A stretch of DNA of 64,000 bases from Flavobacterium sp. N2820. Lineage in GTDB: Bacteria; Bacteroidota; Bacteroidia; Flavobacteriales; Flavobacteriaceae. Each line of letters opens with the position of its first letter. Position 1 is the stretch's first letter. A program made the translations under genes and the position numbers. Shown in pieces: positions 35,812 to 45,636 of the stretch. The notes beneath the pieces were generated by a model, which was not told the DNA's origin, did not search any database, and saw only the letters and a program-made list of their open reading frames with translations. The DNA lies in contig NZ_CP110008.1 of assembly GCF_025947285.1 (NCBI RefSeq), forward strand, positions 1,116,001-1,180,000, given 5' to 3'.

Positions 35812-35882
35812 TTTTATTCCAATTTTACATTTTGTTTAACGCACTAAACTAACTATTTTCATAATTTTACTAAAAAAAAGTT

Positions 35883-36641
35883 ATGAAATACATTTACATT
35901 ATCTTACTCTTAGCAACAATGAATAGTTTTGGACAATTAGTCAAAGTAGATTACACTGACGGTAATCAAAAATTAGAAGGTTTTTTTATCAAAGCACAAC
36001 AAGCCAATCCAAAGAATATTGGTGTCATCGTTTTACCCGCTTGGATGGGTGTCGATGCACATGCTAAAGAATCTGCAGAAGCGTTGGCTAAACTGGGTTA
36101 TCATGCATTTGTAGCCGATATTTATGGTGTAGGTAATAACCCAAAAAATACAGGCGAAGCTGGAAAAAATGCAGGTTTCTACAAAAACAATCCAGTGGAA
36201 TATCAAAAAAGAATTCAATTAGCAATTGACCAATTAGTGAAAGCTGGTGCTGATAAAAATCAAATCGCGGTAATTGGGTATTGTTTTGGTGGAACAGGTG
36301 CTATTGAAGCGGCAAGAGGAAATTTAAACGTAAAAGGTGTAGTTTCTTTTCATGGTGGTTTAGGGAAAGCTGAAAGTAGTCCAACAAATGAAGTTAAAAC
36401 GAAAGTATTAGTGTTACATGGTGCAGATGACCCTTATGTTCCAGCAAAAGAAATTGAAGCGTTTCAAAACGAAATGCGTGAAACCAAAGCCGATTGGCAA
36501 ATGATTTACTATGCAAATTCGGTTCATGCTTTTACACATAAAGATGCCGGAAGCGATAACAGCAAAGGCGCTGCTTACAACGAATTAGCCGACAAAAGAA
36601 GTTGGGAAGCGATGAAAACGTTTTTTATGGAGATTTTTTAA
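35883..36641 (+). CDS. Exported dienelactone hydrolase family protein
   Basis: 252 residues with a signal peptide (MKYIYIILLLATMNSFGQ). The mature alpha/beta-hydrolase has VLPAWMGVDAHAKESAEALA and the nucleophile elbow VIGYCFGGTGAIE with Cys as nucleophile. A late Asp in LHGADDPYVP and His in NSVHAFTH complete the triad. Members hydrolyse lactones or esters; the substrate is unknown. It lies 71 bases after the ABC ATPase gene, so it may be a separate transcript. Confidence 0.9.
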   Translation: MKYIYIILLLATMNSFGQLVKVDYTDGNQKLEGFFIKAQQANPKNIGVIVLPAWMGVDAHAKESAEALAKLGYHAFVADIYGVGNNPKNTGEAGKNAGFYKNNPVEYQKRIQLAIDQLVKAGADKNQIAVIGYCFGGTGAIEAARGNLNVKGVVSFHGGLGKAESSPTNEVKTKVLVLHGADDPYVPAKEIEAFQNEMRETKADWQMIYYANSVHAFTHKDAGSDNSKGAAYNELADKRSWEAMKTFFMEIF

Positions 36642-36659
36642 TATCTTAATACTCTTAAA

Positions 36660-37106
36660 TTGAAAAAAATAATATTGAGAATCATAATATTTTTTATAGG
36701 AGCAGGAATAGCTTTTCTGACAGAATCATTTTTTCGTGGTTTCATTCAAGATGTTTTTCAAATATCAACTTCTGATAAAATTCAATTTATTGGAAAGAAC
36801 ATTAATTTTATTCCTAATATTATTTTTTTTCCAACTTTGGGATTAAGTTTAGTTATAATATCAATTGAAAATTCAAATAAAAATAGTTCTCAAATTTTAA
36901 TAAATATAATCCGAAGTTTAATAATATTTTTTATTTCAATTATTGTAATATCTGCTATTGATGCGAACTTGAAAGTTATTGAATGTACTGCATGTATTGA
37001 CGGGATTAGAAAAATAAAATGGAATGATATAAACTATGGGATGATTTTAGGAATTAGTCTTTTAATTTCAATTATTCCTTGTTTGATTAAAATTAAAAAA
37101 GCATAA
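36660..37106 (+). CDS. Small integral membrane protein of unknown function
   Basis: 148 residues with about four hydrophobic helices (FFIGAGIAFLTESFF, IIFFPTLGLSLVIISI, SLIIFFISIIVISAI, GMILGISLLISIIPCL) and a CTACIDG loop between helices 3 and 4. The start is TTG at 36660, with no alternative ATG nearby. It is very AT-rich. No family is recognised. Because of the weak start, expression is less certain than for neighbours. Confidence 0.55.
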   Translation: MKKIILRIIIFFIGAGIAFLTESFFRGFIQDVFQISTSDKIQFIGKNINFIPNIIFFPTLGLSLVIISIENSNKNSSQILINIIRSLIIFFISIIVISAIDANLKVIECTACIDGIRKIKWNDINYGMILGISLLISIIPCLIKIKKA

Positions 37107-37135
37107 TCAAACGAATAATATTACATAATTGATTC

Positions 37136-37172
37136 AAAAAAACAGTTATTTCATCTGAAATAGCTGTTTTTT
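37136..37172. terminator. Bidirectional intrinsic terminator
   Basis: An AACAGTTATTTCA arm pairs with TGAAATAGCTGTT (one G-T pair) in 37141-37167. An A-run lies to the left and a T-run to the right. It ends the plus-strand membrane gene and the convergent pseudouridine synthase gene. Confidence 0.85.
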
Positions 37173-37739
37173 TTATACGTCAAAACCACTAACCTCCAAA
37201 ACTTCACCGGCTTTCAAATCCTTCAAATGAATGTTTCCCACACGCACTCGAACCAATCGCAGCGTAGGAAAACCAACTGCAGATGTCATTTTTCGTACTT
37301 GACGGAATTTACCTTCGGTTAAAGTTATCGAAACCCAAGAGGTTGGACCGTGACGCTCATCTCGAATCTTTTTTCCGCGTTCCCCTAAGTTTGGAATCAC
37401 TTCTAAAATAGATGCTTTGCATTTTTTAGTGATGTACTTTTTTCCATGAAAACCAATTTCTACACCGTTTCTAAGTAGTTCAACGGCTTCTTCAGTTATT
37501 ATTCCGTCAACTTGTGCATAGTATTCTTTTTCTACTTTTTTACTTCGCACAATCTCACTCATCATGCCGTCGGTTGTTAACAAAAGTAAGCCTTCAGAAT
37601 CCTCATCTAAACGACCAATTGCCATCGTGTTTTCAGGAAAATCATATAATTCACCTAATAATTTTTTATTGCGTTTGAGTTGGTAAATAAACTGCGATAA
37701 ATAGCCATAAGGCTTATGAATAAGGAAATGATGGTGCAT
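37173..37739 (-). CDS. Pseudouridine synthase of the RsuA/RluE family
   Basis: 189 residues. The catalytic motif GRLDEDSEGLLLLTTDG contains the essential Asp. The N-terminal FLIHKPYGYLSQF and later TLTEGKFRQVRKM are family marks. There is no N-terminal S4 domain, as in RluE (which modifies U2457 of 23S rRNA in E. coli), so an RluE-like role is inferred. The frame is open to 37781, but the ATG at 37739 (MHHHFLIHKPYG) is the usual start. Confidence 0.88.
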   Translation of the reverse strand: MHHHFLIHKPYGYLSQFIYQLKRNKKLLGELYDFPENTMAIGRLDEDSEGLLLLTTDGMMSEIVRSKKVEKEYYAQVDGIITEEAVELLRNGVEIGFHGKKYITKKCKASILEVIPNLGERGKKIRDERHGPTSWVSITLTEGKFRQVRKMTSAVGFPTLRLVRVRVGNIHLKDLKAGEVLEVSGFDV

Positions 37740-37830
37740 CAGATTTTTATAAATTGTAATTTCAGTTGCCAAATTTAACAATAAAATAGTGGAACAAGTA
37801 ATATCTTTGCCATCTTTAAATCAAAAATAA

Positions 37831-40032
37831 ATGAAATACTTTTACACCTTACTTGTTGTAATTTTATCAACATTAGTTCAAGCACAAACTTCTAAAGGAA
37901 AAATAATAAATTCTGAAGGAATTGCTATTTCTGATGTATATGTTCAAAACATCCAAAATAAATCGCATGCACATTCAAATTATAAAGGTGAATTTAATTT
38001 AGAAAACTCAAAAATTGGTGATAGTATTAGTATTTCTCATAAAAATTTTGACGAAAAACGAACTGTTATCATTGAAGCTGGAATTTATACTTTAATTCCA
38101 AAAGCTGTCAGTTTGAAAGAAGTGGTTATTACAAATGAATTGAATCATTTACACGAAATTTCAAAAATAGATTTAAAAACAAATCCAGTAAATTCACCAC
38201 AAGAATTATTGCGAATTGTTCCAGGTTTATTCATAGGACAACATGCTGGTGGCGGAAAAGCTGAACAAATTTTTTTACGAGGTTTTGACATTGATCACGG
38301 TACCGATATTGCTATCAATGTTGACGGAGTTCCTGTAAATATGGTTTCCCATGGACATGGTCAAGGGTATGCAGATTTACACTTTTTGGAACCCGAAACT
38401 GTTGGTAATATCGATTTTGACAAAGGTTCTTATTTTGCCAATAAAGGAAATTTAGCCACTGCAGGTTATGTTGATTTCACTACAAAAGACCGAATCAAAC
38501 ACGATGAAATAGCAATAGAAATTGGGCAATTTAACACACAACGTATTCGAGGAATGTTCAATTTATTAGCATCAGACAAAGAAAGTTTGTATTTTTCTGG
38601 TTCTTATTTACAAACCGATAGTTACTTTGATTCTCCACAAAATTTTAATCGTACCAATCTTTTTTCAAAATATACATTGTATAACGAATCTTCGAAACTA
38701 TCTTTTTCGGTATTTCACTTTGATAGCAAATGGAATGCATCGGGGCAAATTCCACAAAGAGCAGTGGACCAAGGATTAATTGGAAGATTTGGAGCCATTG
38801 ATGATACCGAAGGCGGTAATACTAGTCGTAGCATTTTAAATTTCAAACACGAAAAACAATTGTCTGAAAATTCAAGTTTGAAAACCAATGCTTATATTTC
38901 TTTGTATGATTTTGAATTGTATTCGAATTTTACTTTTTTCTTAGAAGATCCGATAAATGGTGACCAAATTAGACAAAAAGAAAACCGATCAACCTTCGGA
39001 TTAAATACTGAATTTGAAAAGCGTACTTCAATCAAAAACACACCTTTTAACTATCAATTAGGAATTGGTTTACGACAAGATAAAGTGGATGATATTGAAC
39101 TTTCTCATACTGCCAATCGAGTTACAACACTGCAAAACATTATGCTTGGTGATGTTAATGAAACCAATTTATCAGGTTATGGAAATTCAGAATTCAAATT
39201 CGATAAACTAATTGTAAATGCTGGACTTCGTTATGATTATTTTAAGTTTGATTACTATGACAAATTGAATCCAACATATTCTAATGAAGCGGTGAACAAA
39301 GGGATTTTAAGTCCAAAATTAAATTTCCTCTATAAACACAATGACAAACTTCAACTGTTTTTAAAATCCGGAAAAGGTTTTCACAGTAACGATACTCGTG
39401 TAAATGTGGTTAATGGTGGTCGAAAAACATTACCCGCTTCATATGGTTCTGACTTAGGTTTTATATGGAAACCAACACCTAAATTAATTTTCAATTCAGC
39501 CGTTTGGTATTTGTTTTTGGAACAAGAATTTGTTTACGTTGGCGATGCAGGAATAGTTGAACCAAGTGGAAAAACAGCTAGAAAAGGAATAGATTTTGGT
39601 TTGCGTTATCAGTTTACAGATTGGTTGTTCTTAAATGCAGATTACACCTACACTGATGCCAAAAGCACAGAAGAACAAAATGGAAATGATTATATTCCGT
39701 TAGCACCAAAAAATACTTTTATGGGAAGTTTAAGTGTAATTAAAAATCGCTTTTCGGGTTCATTTAAAAGTCGTTACTTAGGCGATAGACCTGCGAATGA
39801 AGATTATTCCTTAACCGCAAAAGGTTATTTTGTTTCTGATTTGAATTTGAATTACACGTTTAAAAATTTCACTGCCGGAATATTAATTGAAAACATTTTT
39901 AATACTAAATGGAACGAAACTCAATTTGAAACCGAATCGCAACTGCAAAGTGAAAGTGCTTCTGTTACCGAAATTCATTTTACACCAGGAACGCCATTTA
40001 ATTTTAGAGCGGTTTTGAGTTATAAATTTTAA
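37831..40032 (+). CDS. TonB-dependent outer-membrane receptor
   Basis: 733 residues. Signal peptide (MKYFYTLLVVILSTLVQAQ), then a short carboxypeptidase-regulatory-like domain (about 20-95), a plug domain (about 110-230) and a beta-barrel ending in the terminal aromatic (FRAVLSYKF). The plug contains LRGFDIDHGTDIAINVDGVP and the His-rich VSHGHGQGYADLHF, a subfamily feature. It imports a ligand across the outer membrane using TonB; the identity is unknown. A TATCTTTG box at 37802-37809 may be its promoter. The FecCD/FecE pair lies 2 kb upstream but is not in the same operon. Confidence 0.92.
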   Translation: MKYFYTLLVVILSTLVQAQTSKGKIINSEGIAISDVYVQNIQNKSHAHSNYKGEFNLENSKIGDSISISHKNFDEKRTVIIEAGIYTLIPKAVSLKEVVITNELNHLHEISKIDLKTNPVNSPQELLRIVPGLFIGQHAGGGKAEQIFLRGFDIDHGTDIAINVDGVPVNMVSHGHGQGYADLHFLEPETVGNIDFDKGSYFANKGNLATAGYVDFTTKDRIKHDEIAIEIGQFNTQRIRGMFNLLASDKESLYFSGSYLQTDSYFDSPQNFNRTNLFSKYTLYNESSKLSFSVFHFDSKWNASGQIPQRAVDQGLIGRFGAIDDTEGGNTSRSILNFKHEKQLSENSSLKTNAYISLYDFELYSNFTFFLEDPINGDQIRQKENRSTFGLNTEFEKRTSIKNTPFNYQLGIGLRQDKVDDIELSHTANRVTTLQNIMLGDVNETNLSGYGNSEFKFDKLIVNAGLRYDYFKFDYYDKLNPTYSNEAVNKGILSPKLNFLYKHNDKLQLFLKSGKGFHSNDTRVNVVNGGRKTLPASYGSDLGFIWKPTPKLIFNSAVWYLFLEQEFVYVGDAGIVEPSGKTARKGIDFGLRYQFTDWLFLNADYTYTDAKSTEEQNGNDYIPLAPKNTFMGSLSVIKNRFSGSFKSRYLGDRPANEDYSLTAKGYFVSDLNLNYTFKNFTAGILIENIFNTKWNETQFETESQLQSESASVTEIHFTPGTPFNFRAVLSYKF

Positions 40033-40081
40033 TTATTCCGAAAAATAGTAGTACTTTTAACTTCAGATATTTAAATCATTT

Positions 40082-41461
40082 ATGCCAGAATCAATGCTTA
40101 TTTTAGTTACGTTTATTGTTGCACTTGCCATTGGAATTTTCCTTGGAAAGTTGCTATTTACTGCCAAATCACAATCTGAAAAATCAGGCTTAGAAGAACG
40201 AATCAATGGTTTTTTAGGTCAAATAGACCAATTGAAAATCCAGTTTCAAACCGAAAAAATTCAGTTTGAAAAATCGCTTTTACAGCTTTCTTCCGAAAAA
40301 GAAAACCTTCAGAAAGAAAAAGAATCGTTAGCCATTCAATTGGCAAAAAAAGAAAATGATTTTGAAAATCTTTGGGAACGCAATAAAGAACAAAAACAAG
40401 AAGTAGAACAACTTCAAGAGAAATTTACCAAAGAATTCGAAAATTTAGCCAATAAAATTTTAGAAGAAAAAACCGTAAAATTCACCGAGCAAAACAAAGA
40501 AAATCTGAAAAATATTCTTTCTCCTTTGCAAGATAGAATTCAACTTTTTGAAAAGAAAGTCGAAGACACCCATAAAGAAAGTATCGATTATCACGCAGCG
40601 TTACGTCAACAAATTTTGGGACTTCGTGAAATGAACGAGCAAATGAGTAAGGAAACCATCAATTTAACCAAAGCCTTAAAAGGCGATAGCAAAATGCAAG
40701 GAAATTGGGGTGAATTGGTGTTAGAACGCGTTTTAGAAAAATCAGGATTAGAAAAAGATAGAGAATATTTCGTTCAACAAAGTCACACTACCGAAGATGG
40801 AAATCGTGTTTTTCCAGACGTTATAATCAATCTTCCAGATGGTAAAAAAATGATTATCGATTCAAAAGTAACGCTTACAGCATATGAACGCTACATTAAT
40901 GAAGAAGATGATAACCTAAAAAATCAGCATTTAAAAGAACACGTGGTTTCAATTAATCGCCATGTGGAACAATTGGGCAACAAAAATTATCAGGATTTAT
41001 ACCATATGGAAAGTCCCGATTTTGTCTTGTTGTTTATCCCTATTGAATCGGCTTTTGCTATTGCTTTAAATGAAGATACAACCTTGTACAACAAAGCTTT
41101 TGAGAAGAATATTGTAATTGTTACGCCTTCTACGCTATTGGCTACTTTACGCACGATTGATAGCATGTGGACGAATCAAAAACAGCAAGAAAATGCGATT
41201 GAAATTGCACGTCAAGCCGGTGCTTTGTATGATAAATTTGAAGGATTTGTTGGCGATTTAATTAAAATTGGTAAAAAAATGGACGAAGCCAAAATTGAAT
41301 ATGGTAACGCCATGAACAAATTAGTTGACGGAAAAGGAAACCTAATAACAAGTGTTGAAAAATTAAAGAAAATGGGTGCTAAAGCCAAAAAAGCATTACC
41401 CGAATCGGTTTTAAAAAGAGCCGAAAACGAAGAAAATTTACTAACCGAAGAAAATAACTAA
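40082..41461 (+). CDS. rmuC: DNA recombination protein RmuC
   Basis: 459 residues. A membrane helix at about 5-22 is followed by a long coiled coil (about 30-190). The RmuC nuclease-like domain (about 200-420) has KGDSKMQGNWGELVLERVLEKSGL, the IIDSKVTL motif and SPDFVLLFIPIESAF, the conserved catalytic-like core of the PD-(D/E)XK family. RmuC limits rearrangement between inverted repeats. Two small genes follow on the same strand with gaps of 3 and 0 bases, so all three are probably one transcript. Confidence 0.94.
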   Translation: MPESMLILVTFIVALAIGIFLGKLLFTAKSQSEKSGLEERINGFLGQIDQLKIQFQTEKIQFEKSLLQLSSEKENLQKEKESLAIQLAKKENDFENLWERNKEQKQEVEQLQEKFTKEFENLANKILEEKTVKFTEQNKENLKNILSPLQDRIQLFEKKVEDTHKESIDYHAALRQQILGLREMNEQMSKETINLTKALKGDSKMQGNWGELVLERVLEKSGLEKDREYFVQQSHTTEDGNRVFPDVIINLPDGKKMIIDSKVTLTAYERYINEEDDNLKNQHLKEHVVSINRHVEQLGNKNYQDLYHMESPDFVLLFIPIESAFAIALNEDTTLYNKAFEKNIVIVTPSTLLATLRTIDSMWTNQKQQENAIEIARQAGALYDKFEGFVGDLIKIGKKMDEAKIEYGNAMNKLVDGKGNLITSVEKLKKMGAKAKKALPESVLKRAENEENLLTEENN

Positions 41462-41464
41462 CTC

Positions 41465-41842
41465 ATGAACACAGCAAGAAAAATTTTGGTTTACTTCATT
41501 TTAACAGTAACCCTTGCATTAGTAGGCTACACCTTATTTATTTACAATTTCACTTTGAGTGATGGCGTAAGAAGCGGTGTTTTATCGAAATTTAGTAACA
41601 AAGGGGTGATTTTTAAAACCTGGGAAGGCGAACTAAATGAAGGTTTTGGCGCCACACGCTTTTTTCCATTTTCAGTACAAGATAATGAAGAAAAAGTGAT
41701 TGAAGATTTGAAAAAATACCAAGGTCAATATGTGAAATTAGAATACAAAGAGCGCATAAAAACACTACCTTGGTGGGGCGATACACATTATTTTATTGTG
41801 AAAGTTACACCAGAGCAATCACCATACTTTAATAACAAATAG
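41465..41842 (+). CDS. Small membrane-anchored protein of unknown function
   Basis: 125 residues. One N-terminal hydrophobic helix (about 8-27) is followed by a beta-rich domain: SKFSNKGVIFKTWEGELNEG, then a region near DLKKYQGQYVKLEYKERI and PWWGDTHYF. From memory, relatives in Flavobacteriia often carry an automatic name of 6-phosphogluconate dehydrogenase. The protein is far too short and lacks such motifs, so that label should not be used. It sits 3 bases after rmuC and abuts the thioesterase gene. Confidence 0.7.
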   Translation: MNTARKILVYFILTVTLALVGYTLFIYNFTLSDGVRSGVLSKFSNKGVIFKTWEGELNEGFGATRFFPFSVQDNEEKVIEDLKKYQGQYVKLEYKERIKTLPWWGDTHYFIVKVTPEQSPYFNNK

Positions 41843-42397
41843 ATGGAAACTGCCAATACTGTTAAAGCATCAAAGATTACGTTATCAGAACTTATGCTGC
41901 CATCCCACTCCAACTTTAGTGGAAAAATTCATGGTGGCTATTTGCTAAAATTAATGGACCAAATTGCCTTTGCTTGCGCTTCAAAATATTCGGGATGCTA
42001 TTGTGTAACAGCTTCTGTTGATACCGTTGATTTCTTAAATCCGGTTGAAATTGGCGAATTAGTTACATTGAAAGCCTCCGTAAATTATGTGGGTAAAACT
42101 TCTATGGTTGTAGGCATTCGAGTAACATCAGAACATATACAAACAGGGATTAAAAAACATTGTAATTCGAGTTATTTTACAATGGTTGCCAAAGACGAAT
42201 TGGGAAATAATGTAAAAGTTCCAAAATTGATTATTTCTAATATGGAAGAAGTGCGTCGATTTTATGACAGCATCAATCGTATTGAAAATAAAAAGAAATA
42301 TAAAGAACTTGAAATGACATTTGATTATCATTCCACCGAAGCATTAAAAAATTTACAAAATTATAATGTTGTAGTTTCTGAAAAACTTAGTAAATAA
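41843..42397 (+). CDS. Acyl-CoA thioesterase, hotdog fold (YciA/BACH type)
   Basis: 184 residues. The hotdog core at about 10-125 shows SHSNFSGKIHGGYLLKLMDQIAFACASKYSG (quoted from parts), including the HGG catalytic-loop signature. TASVDTVDFLNPVEIGELV and a second strand set follow. Residues about 130-184 are a helical extension. Such enzymes hydrolyse medium- to long-chain acyl-CoA. The start codon follows the previous stop with no gap. Confidence 0.88.
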   Translation: METANTVKASKITLSELMLPSHSNFSGKIHGGYLLKLMDQIAFACASKYSGCYCVTASVDTVDFLNPVEIGELVTLKASVNYVGKTSMVVGIRVTSEHIQTGIKKHCNSSYFTMVAKDELGNNVKVPKLIISNMEEVRRFYDSINRIENKKKYKELEMTFDYHSTEALKNLQNYNVVVSEKLSK

Positions 42398-42419
42398 TAC
42401 TTTCCATTTTACATAAAAC

Positions 42420-42449
42420 TTTGTCATTTTAAAAAAAAAGTTATATTTG
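42420..42449 (+). promoter_or_regulatory. Bacteroidota-type promoter of the di-haem lipoprotein operon
   Basis: TTTG at 42420-42423, 18 bases, then TATATTTG at 42442-42449. Transcription should begin near 42456, about 24 bases before the ATG at 42480. Confidence 0.75.
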
Positions 42450-42479
42450 TTATCACAAAAACAAACAAACTATATCAAT

Positions 42480-43562
42480 ATGACAAAAAAATACGCAATT
42501 CTATCCTTTTTTGCTATTTCCCTACTATTTATATTTTCTTGCACGGACAATGATGATGAAGAATATGTTCCAATATCACCTGTTACGGTAGATTTAACGC
42601 AAGTTCCCTATACTAATTTATCTGATTATCATTTTTTTGAAGGAGAAATGAAAAATCAAAATCCTTCATTAGATGTTTTACCTTATGTTCCTGCGAGTAC
42701 TCTTTTTACAGATTATGCTCATAAAAAAAGATTCATTTGGATTCCAAAAGGTTCAAAAGCAACCTACAATGGTGATGGAAATGTTTTAGAACTTCCTGTA
42801 GGTTCGGCTATCATAAAAACATTTTATTATGATAATGTGCAACCTTCAAATACTACCAGAATTATTGAAACACGAATTATGATTCGAAAATCGACAGGAT
42901 GGATTTTTGCAGAATATATTTGGAATGAAGCTCAAACAGAAGCAACATTAGATATGACCGGAAGTTATACAAATGTTGAATTTATCAATGAAAACGGAGA
43001 TGTTTTGAATATTAATTACAGAATTCCTTCAGAAACCGAGTGCCTTACATGCCACAAAAGAAACAACCAACCTATACCCATAGGAATTAAACCTCAAAGT
43101 TTGAATTTTGAATATAATTATGGTACAGAAACTAAAAATCAGTTGCAAAAATGGATTCAAAATGGAATCCTAGAAAACAATTTACCAGGAACTATAAACT
43201 CAACTGTGGATTATAATGATACCAGCCAACCATTAGAATTAAGAGTTCGTTCTTATGTGGACATGAATTGTGCGCATTGTCATAATGAAGGAAGCCACTG
43301 CGATTATAGACCTATACGATTGGCTTTCAATGAAACAACTAATCCTGCTAATCTAGGAGTTTGTATTCCTCCTGAAGAAAATATAAACAGTGGATTAACA
43401 AATATTATAGCACCCGCAAATAAAAATCGTTCTGTAATGTATTACCGATTAAATGCAACAGACGAAAGTATTAGAATGCCTTTACTGGGAAGAAGTATTG
43501 TTCACACAGAAGGTGTACAACTTCTCGAACAATGGATTAATACATTGGGGCCATGCAACTAA
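42480..43562 (+). CDS. Lipoprotein with two CxxCH haem motifs (HNE_0200-type)
   Basis: 360 residues. A lipoprotein signal ends in LLFIFSC. An N-terminal beta domain is followed by two cytochrome-like motifs, CLTCH (188-192, in SETECLTCHKR) and CAHCH (264-268, in YVDMNCAHCHNEG). This layout matches the family named after Hyphomonas HNE_0200 (TIGR03806) as I recall it. Two c-type haems in an extracytoplasmic protein are implied; electron transfer partners are unknown. The frame opens at 42447 but ATG 42480 gives the signal. The ASPIC/UnbV gene follows by 29 bases. Confidence 0.85.
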   Translation: MTKKYAILSFFAISLLFIFSCTDNDDEEYVPISPVTVDLTQVPYTNLSDYHFFEGEMKNQNPSLDVLPYVPASTLFTDYAHKKRFIWIPKGSKATYNGDGNVLELPVGSAIIKTFYYDNVQPSNTTRIIETRIMIRKSTGWIFAEYIWNEAQTEATLDMTGSYTNVEFINENGDVLNINYRIPSETECLTCHKRNNQPIPIGIKPQSLNFEYNYGTETKNQLQKWIQNGILENNLPGTINSTVDYNDTSQPLELRVRSYVDMNCAHCHNEGSHCDYRPIRLAFNETTNPANLGVCIPPEENINSGLTNIIAPANKNRSVMYYRLNATDESIRMPLLGRSIVHTEGVQLLEQWINTLGPCN

Positions 43563-43591
43563 AAAAACTACAAACAACTAACGCTTTTTTT

Positions 43592-45619
43592 ATGAAAAAA
43601 ACATTACTTTTAATAGGAATTCTTCTTGGAAGTTTTTCTTTTGCTCAAAATACCTGTGGAACAGCAGTAAACGTTTCCGCTGGCTTACATGTAGTTGGTA
43701 CTTTAGACGGAACTGCATCAACATTAGCTTGTGACGGAAACGTTAATACACAAACTACTCCTTTTTCTGAATGGTATAGCTACACCCCTAGTATTAATTA
43801 TACCGTAACTATTACAACTGATTTAGCCATTAACTCTGGTGGAGACACTAACTTTAATGTCTATTCTGGAACTTGTGGAGCGCTAATTTGTCATGATGGA
43901 GATGACGATAGTGGAACGATTGGAAATGGATATTTATCAATAGCTACTTTTTCTGCGATGGCTGGAACTACTTATTACATTGCTTTTGACAATAAATGGA
44001 GTGCCGCCGGATTTACATTTGAACTAATTGAAAACACATACACTCCACCAATACCAACTCCTGTAAGTTTTACAGCACAGGTTGTCCCAACAATTTCGGG
44101 AGCATATACAAATTGTGCTGTGGATATGAATGGAGACTATTTAGACGATATTGTGGCTGTTTCTTCAACTAATGTTCAAATTCATTATCAACAAGCTTCT
44201 GGTGGTTTTACTAATAGCACAATAACAACAACTGCGGCTGATTTTCTACCATCTTGGAGTATTGCGGCTGGTGATATAGACAAAAATGGATTTAATGATT
44301 TGGTATACGGCGGTGGTAGTGGTGTTACTTTTATGAAAGCCAATGCAACGGGTACAGGATTTACAGAAGTTTCAGGTTCGCAATATGTTTTTTCACAACG
44401 GTCTAATATGGTGGACATCAATAATGACGGCCAATTAGATGTTTTTGTTTGTCATGATGTGGATCCAAATGTATATTATTTAAATGATGGCACTGGCAAC
44501 TTAACATTTTATCAAGGTGGTTTGGGAGATCACGCTGAAGGAGGAAATTATGGCTCTGTTTGGGTAGATTATGATAACGACGGAGACCAAGATTTATTCA
44601 TTGCAAAATGTAGAGGTGGTGCTTCAACGGCTAAAGTAAATGAGCTACACCAAAATAACGGAAGTGGTGTTTTTACAGATGTTTCGGTAATTTCTAATAT
44701 GGCTGACCCTGTTCAAACTTGGTCATCTGCATGGAATGATTTTGATAATGATGGTGATATGGATGCACTAGTTGGTGCTAGTTCTACAGCTGACGGAACG
44801 CATAAATTAATGCGAAATAATGGCAATGGTACTTTTACAGATATTACTGCGGGTTCAGGTTGGGATACAAATACTAGTTTAAATATTGAACACATTACGT
44901 ATGATTTTGACAATGATGGATTTGCAGACGTTATGGGAGGTGGAAATAAAATTATGAGAAACAATGGTGACATGACTTTTACTCCTTTTACTATTGGTTT
45001 TACTCCAGGTCCTGTAGGCGATTTTAATAATGATGGTTTTGTAGATATTCAAAGTGGTTCAACCATTTTTTATAGTAATGGAAATACTAATAATTGGATA
45101 AAATTCAATCTACAAGGCATACAAAGCAATAGAAATGGAATTGGAGCTAGAGTAGAAATTTATGGACCTTGGGGAAAACAAATTAGAGATGTTCGAAGCG
45201 GTGAAGGATTTAGAAATATGAGTTCATTAAATGTTCACTTTGGTATTGGAACTGCAACTGCAATTACTCAAGTTGTTATTTTATGGCCTTCAGGAACCGT
45301 AGATGTTATCAATAACCCATCTATCAATAGTTCATTAACAATTATCGAAGGTTCAAGTCCTTTGAGTCTTGCGGAAAATAGCAACTCAAAAATCATTTTA
45401 TATCCTAATCCAACGGCTACTACATTAAGTATTTCTAATACTGAAATGTTAAACATTAAGGATATATCAATTATTTCAACTTTAGGAAAAGTAGTTAAAA
45501 AAGGAAAATTAACTAACGGAAATATCGATGTTTCTGACTTATCAGAAGGTTTATACATCTTAGCTATTGAAACGGAAGATGGTAAAAAATATGCGGAAAG
45601 TTTTTTAAAGAAAAACTAA
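43592..45619 (+). CDS. T9SS-secreted FG-GAP/VCBS protein with ASPIC/UnbV domain
   Basis: 675 residues. A signal peptide (MKKTLLLIGILLGSFSFAQ) is followed by a beta-sandwich and about five FG-GAP/VCBS calcium-binding repeats (DxDxDG-type loops such as DYDNDGDQD, DFDNDGDMD, DFNNDGFVD). An ASPIC/UnbV domain (SNRNGIGARVEIYGPWG to VVILWPSG) comes next. The last 80 residues are a type A sorting domain (ILYPNP, then LSEGLYILAIETEDGKKYAESFLKK). It should be exported by the type IX system whose regulator is porX. The ASPIC/UnbV role is unclear. Confidence 0.9.
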   Translation: MKKTLLLIGILLGSFSFAQNTCGTAVNVSAGLHVVGTLDGTASTLACDGNVNTQTTPFSEWYSYTPSINYTVTITTDLAINSGGDTNFNVYSGTCGALICHDGDDDSGTIGNGYLSIATFSAMAGTTYYIAFDNKWSAAGFTFELIENTYTPPIPTPVSFTAQVVPTISGAYTNCAVDMNGDYLDDIVAVSSTNVQIHYQQASGGFTNSTITTTAADFLPSWSIAAGDIDKNGFNDLVYGGGSGVTFMKANATGTGFTEVSGSQYVFSQRSNMVDINNDGQLDVFVCHDVDPNVYYLNDGTGNLTFYQGGLGDHAEGGNYGSVWVDYDNDGDQDLFIAKCRGGASTAKVNELHQNNGSGVFTDVSVISNMADPVQTWSSAWNDFDNDGDMDALVGASSTADGTHKLMRNNGNGTFTDITAGSGWDTNTSLNIEHITYDFDNDGFADVMGGGNKIMRNNGDMTFTPFTIGFTPGPVGDFNNDGFVDIQSGSTIFYSNGNTNNWIKFNLQGIQSNRNGIGARVEIYGPWGKQIRDVRSGEGFRNMSSLNVHFGIGTATAITQVVILWPSGTVDVINNPSINSSLTIIEGSSPLSLAENSNSKIILYPNPTATTLSISNTEMLNIKDISIISTLGKVVKKGKLTNGNIDVSDLSEGLYILAIETEDGKKYAESFLKKN

Positions 45620-45636
45620 CGCTTTCAATTTGAATT

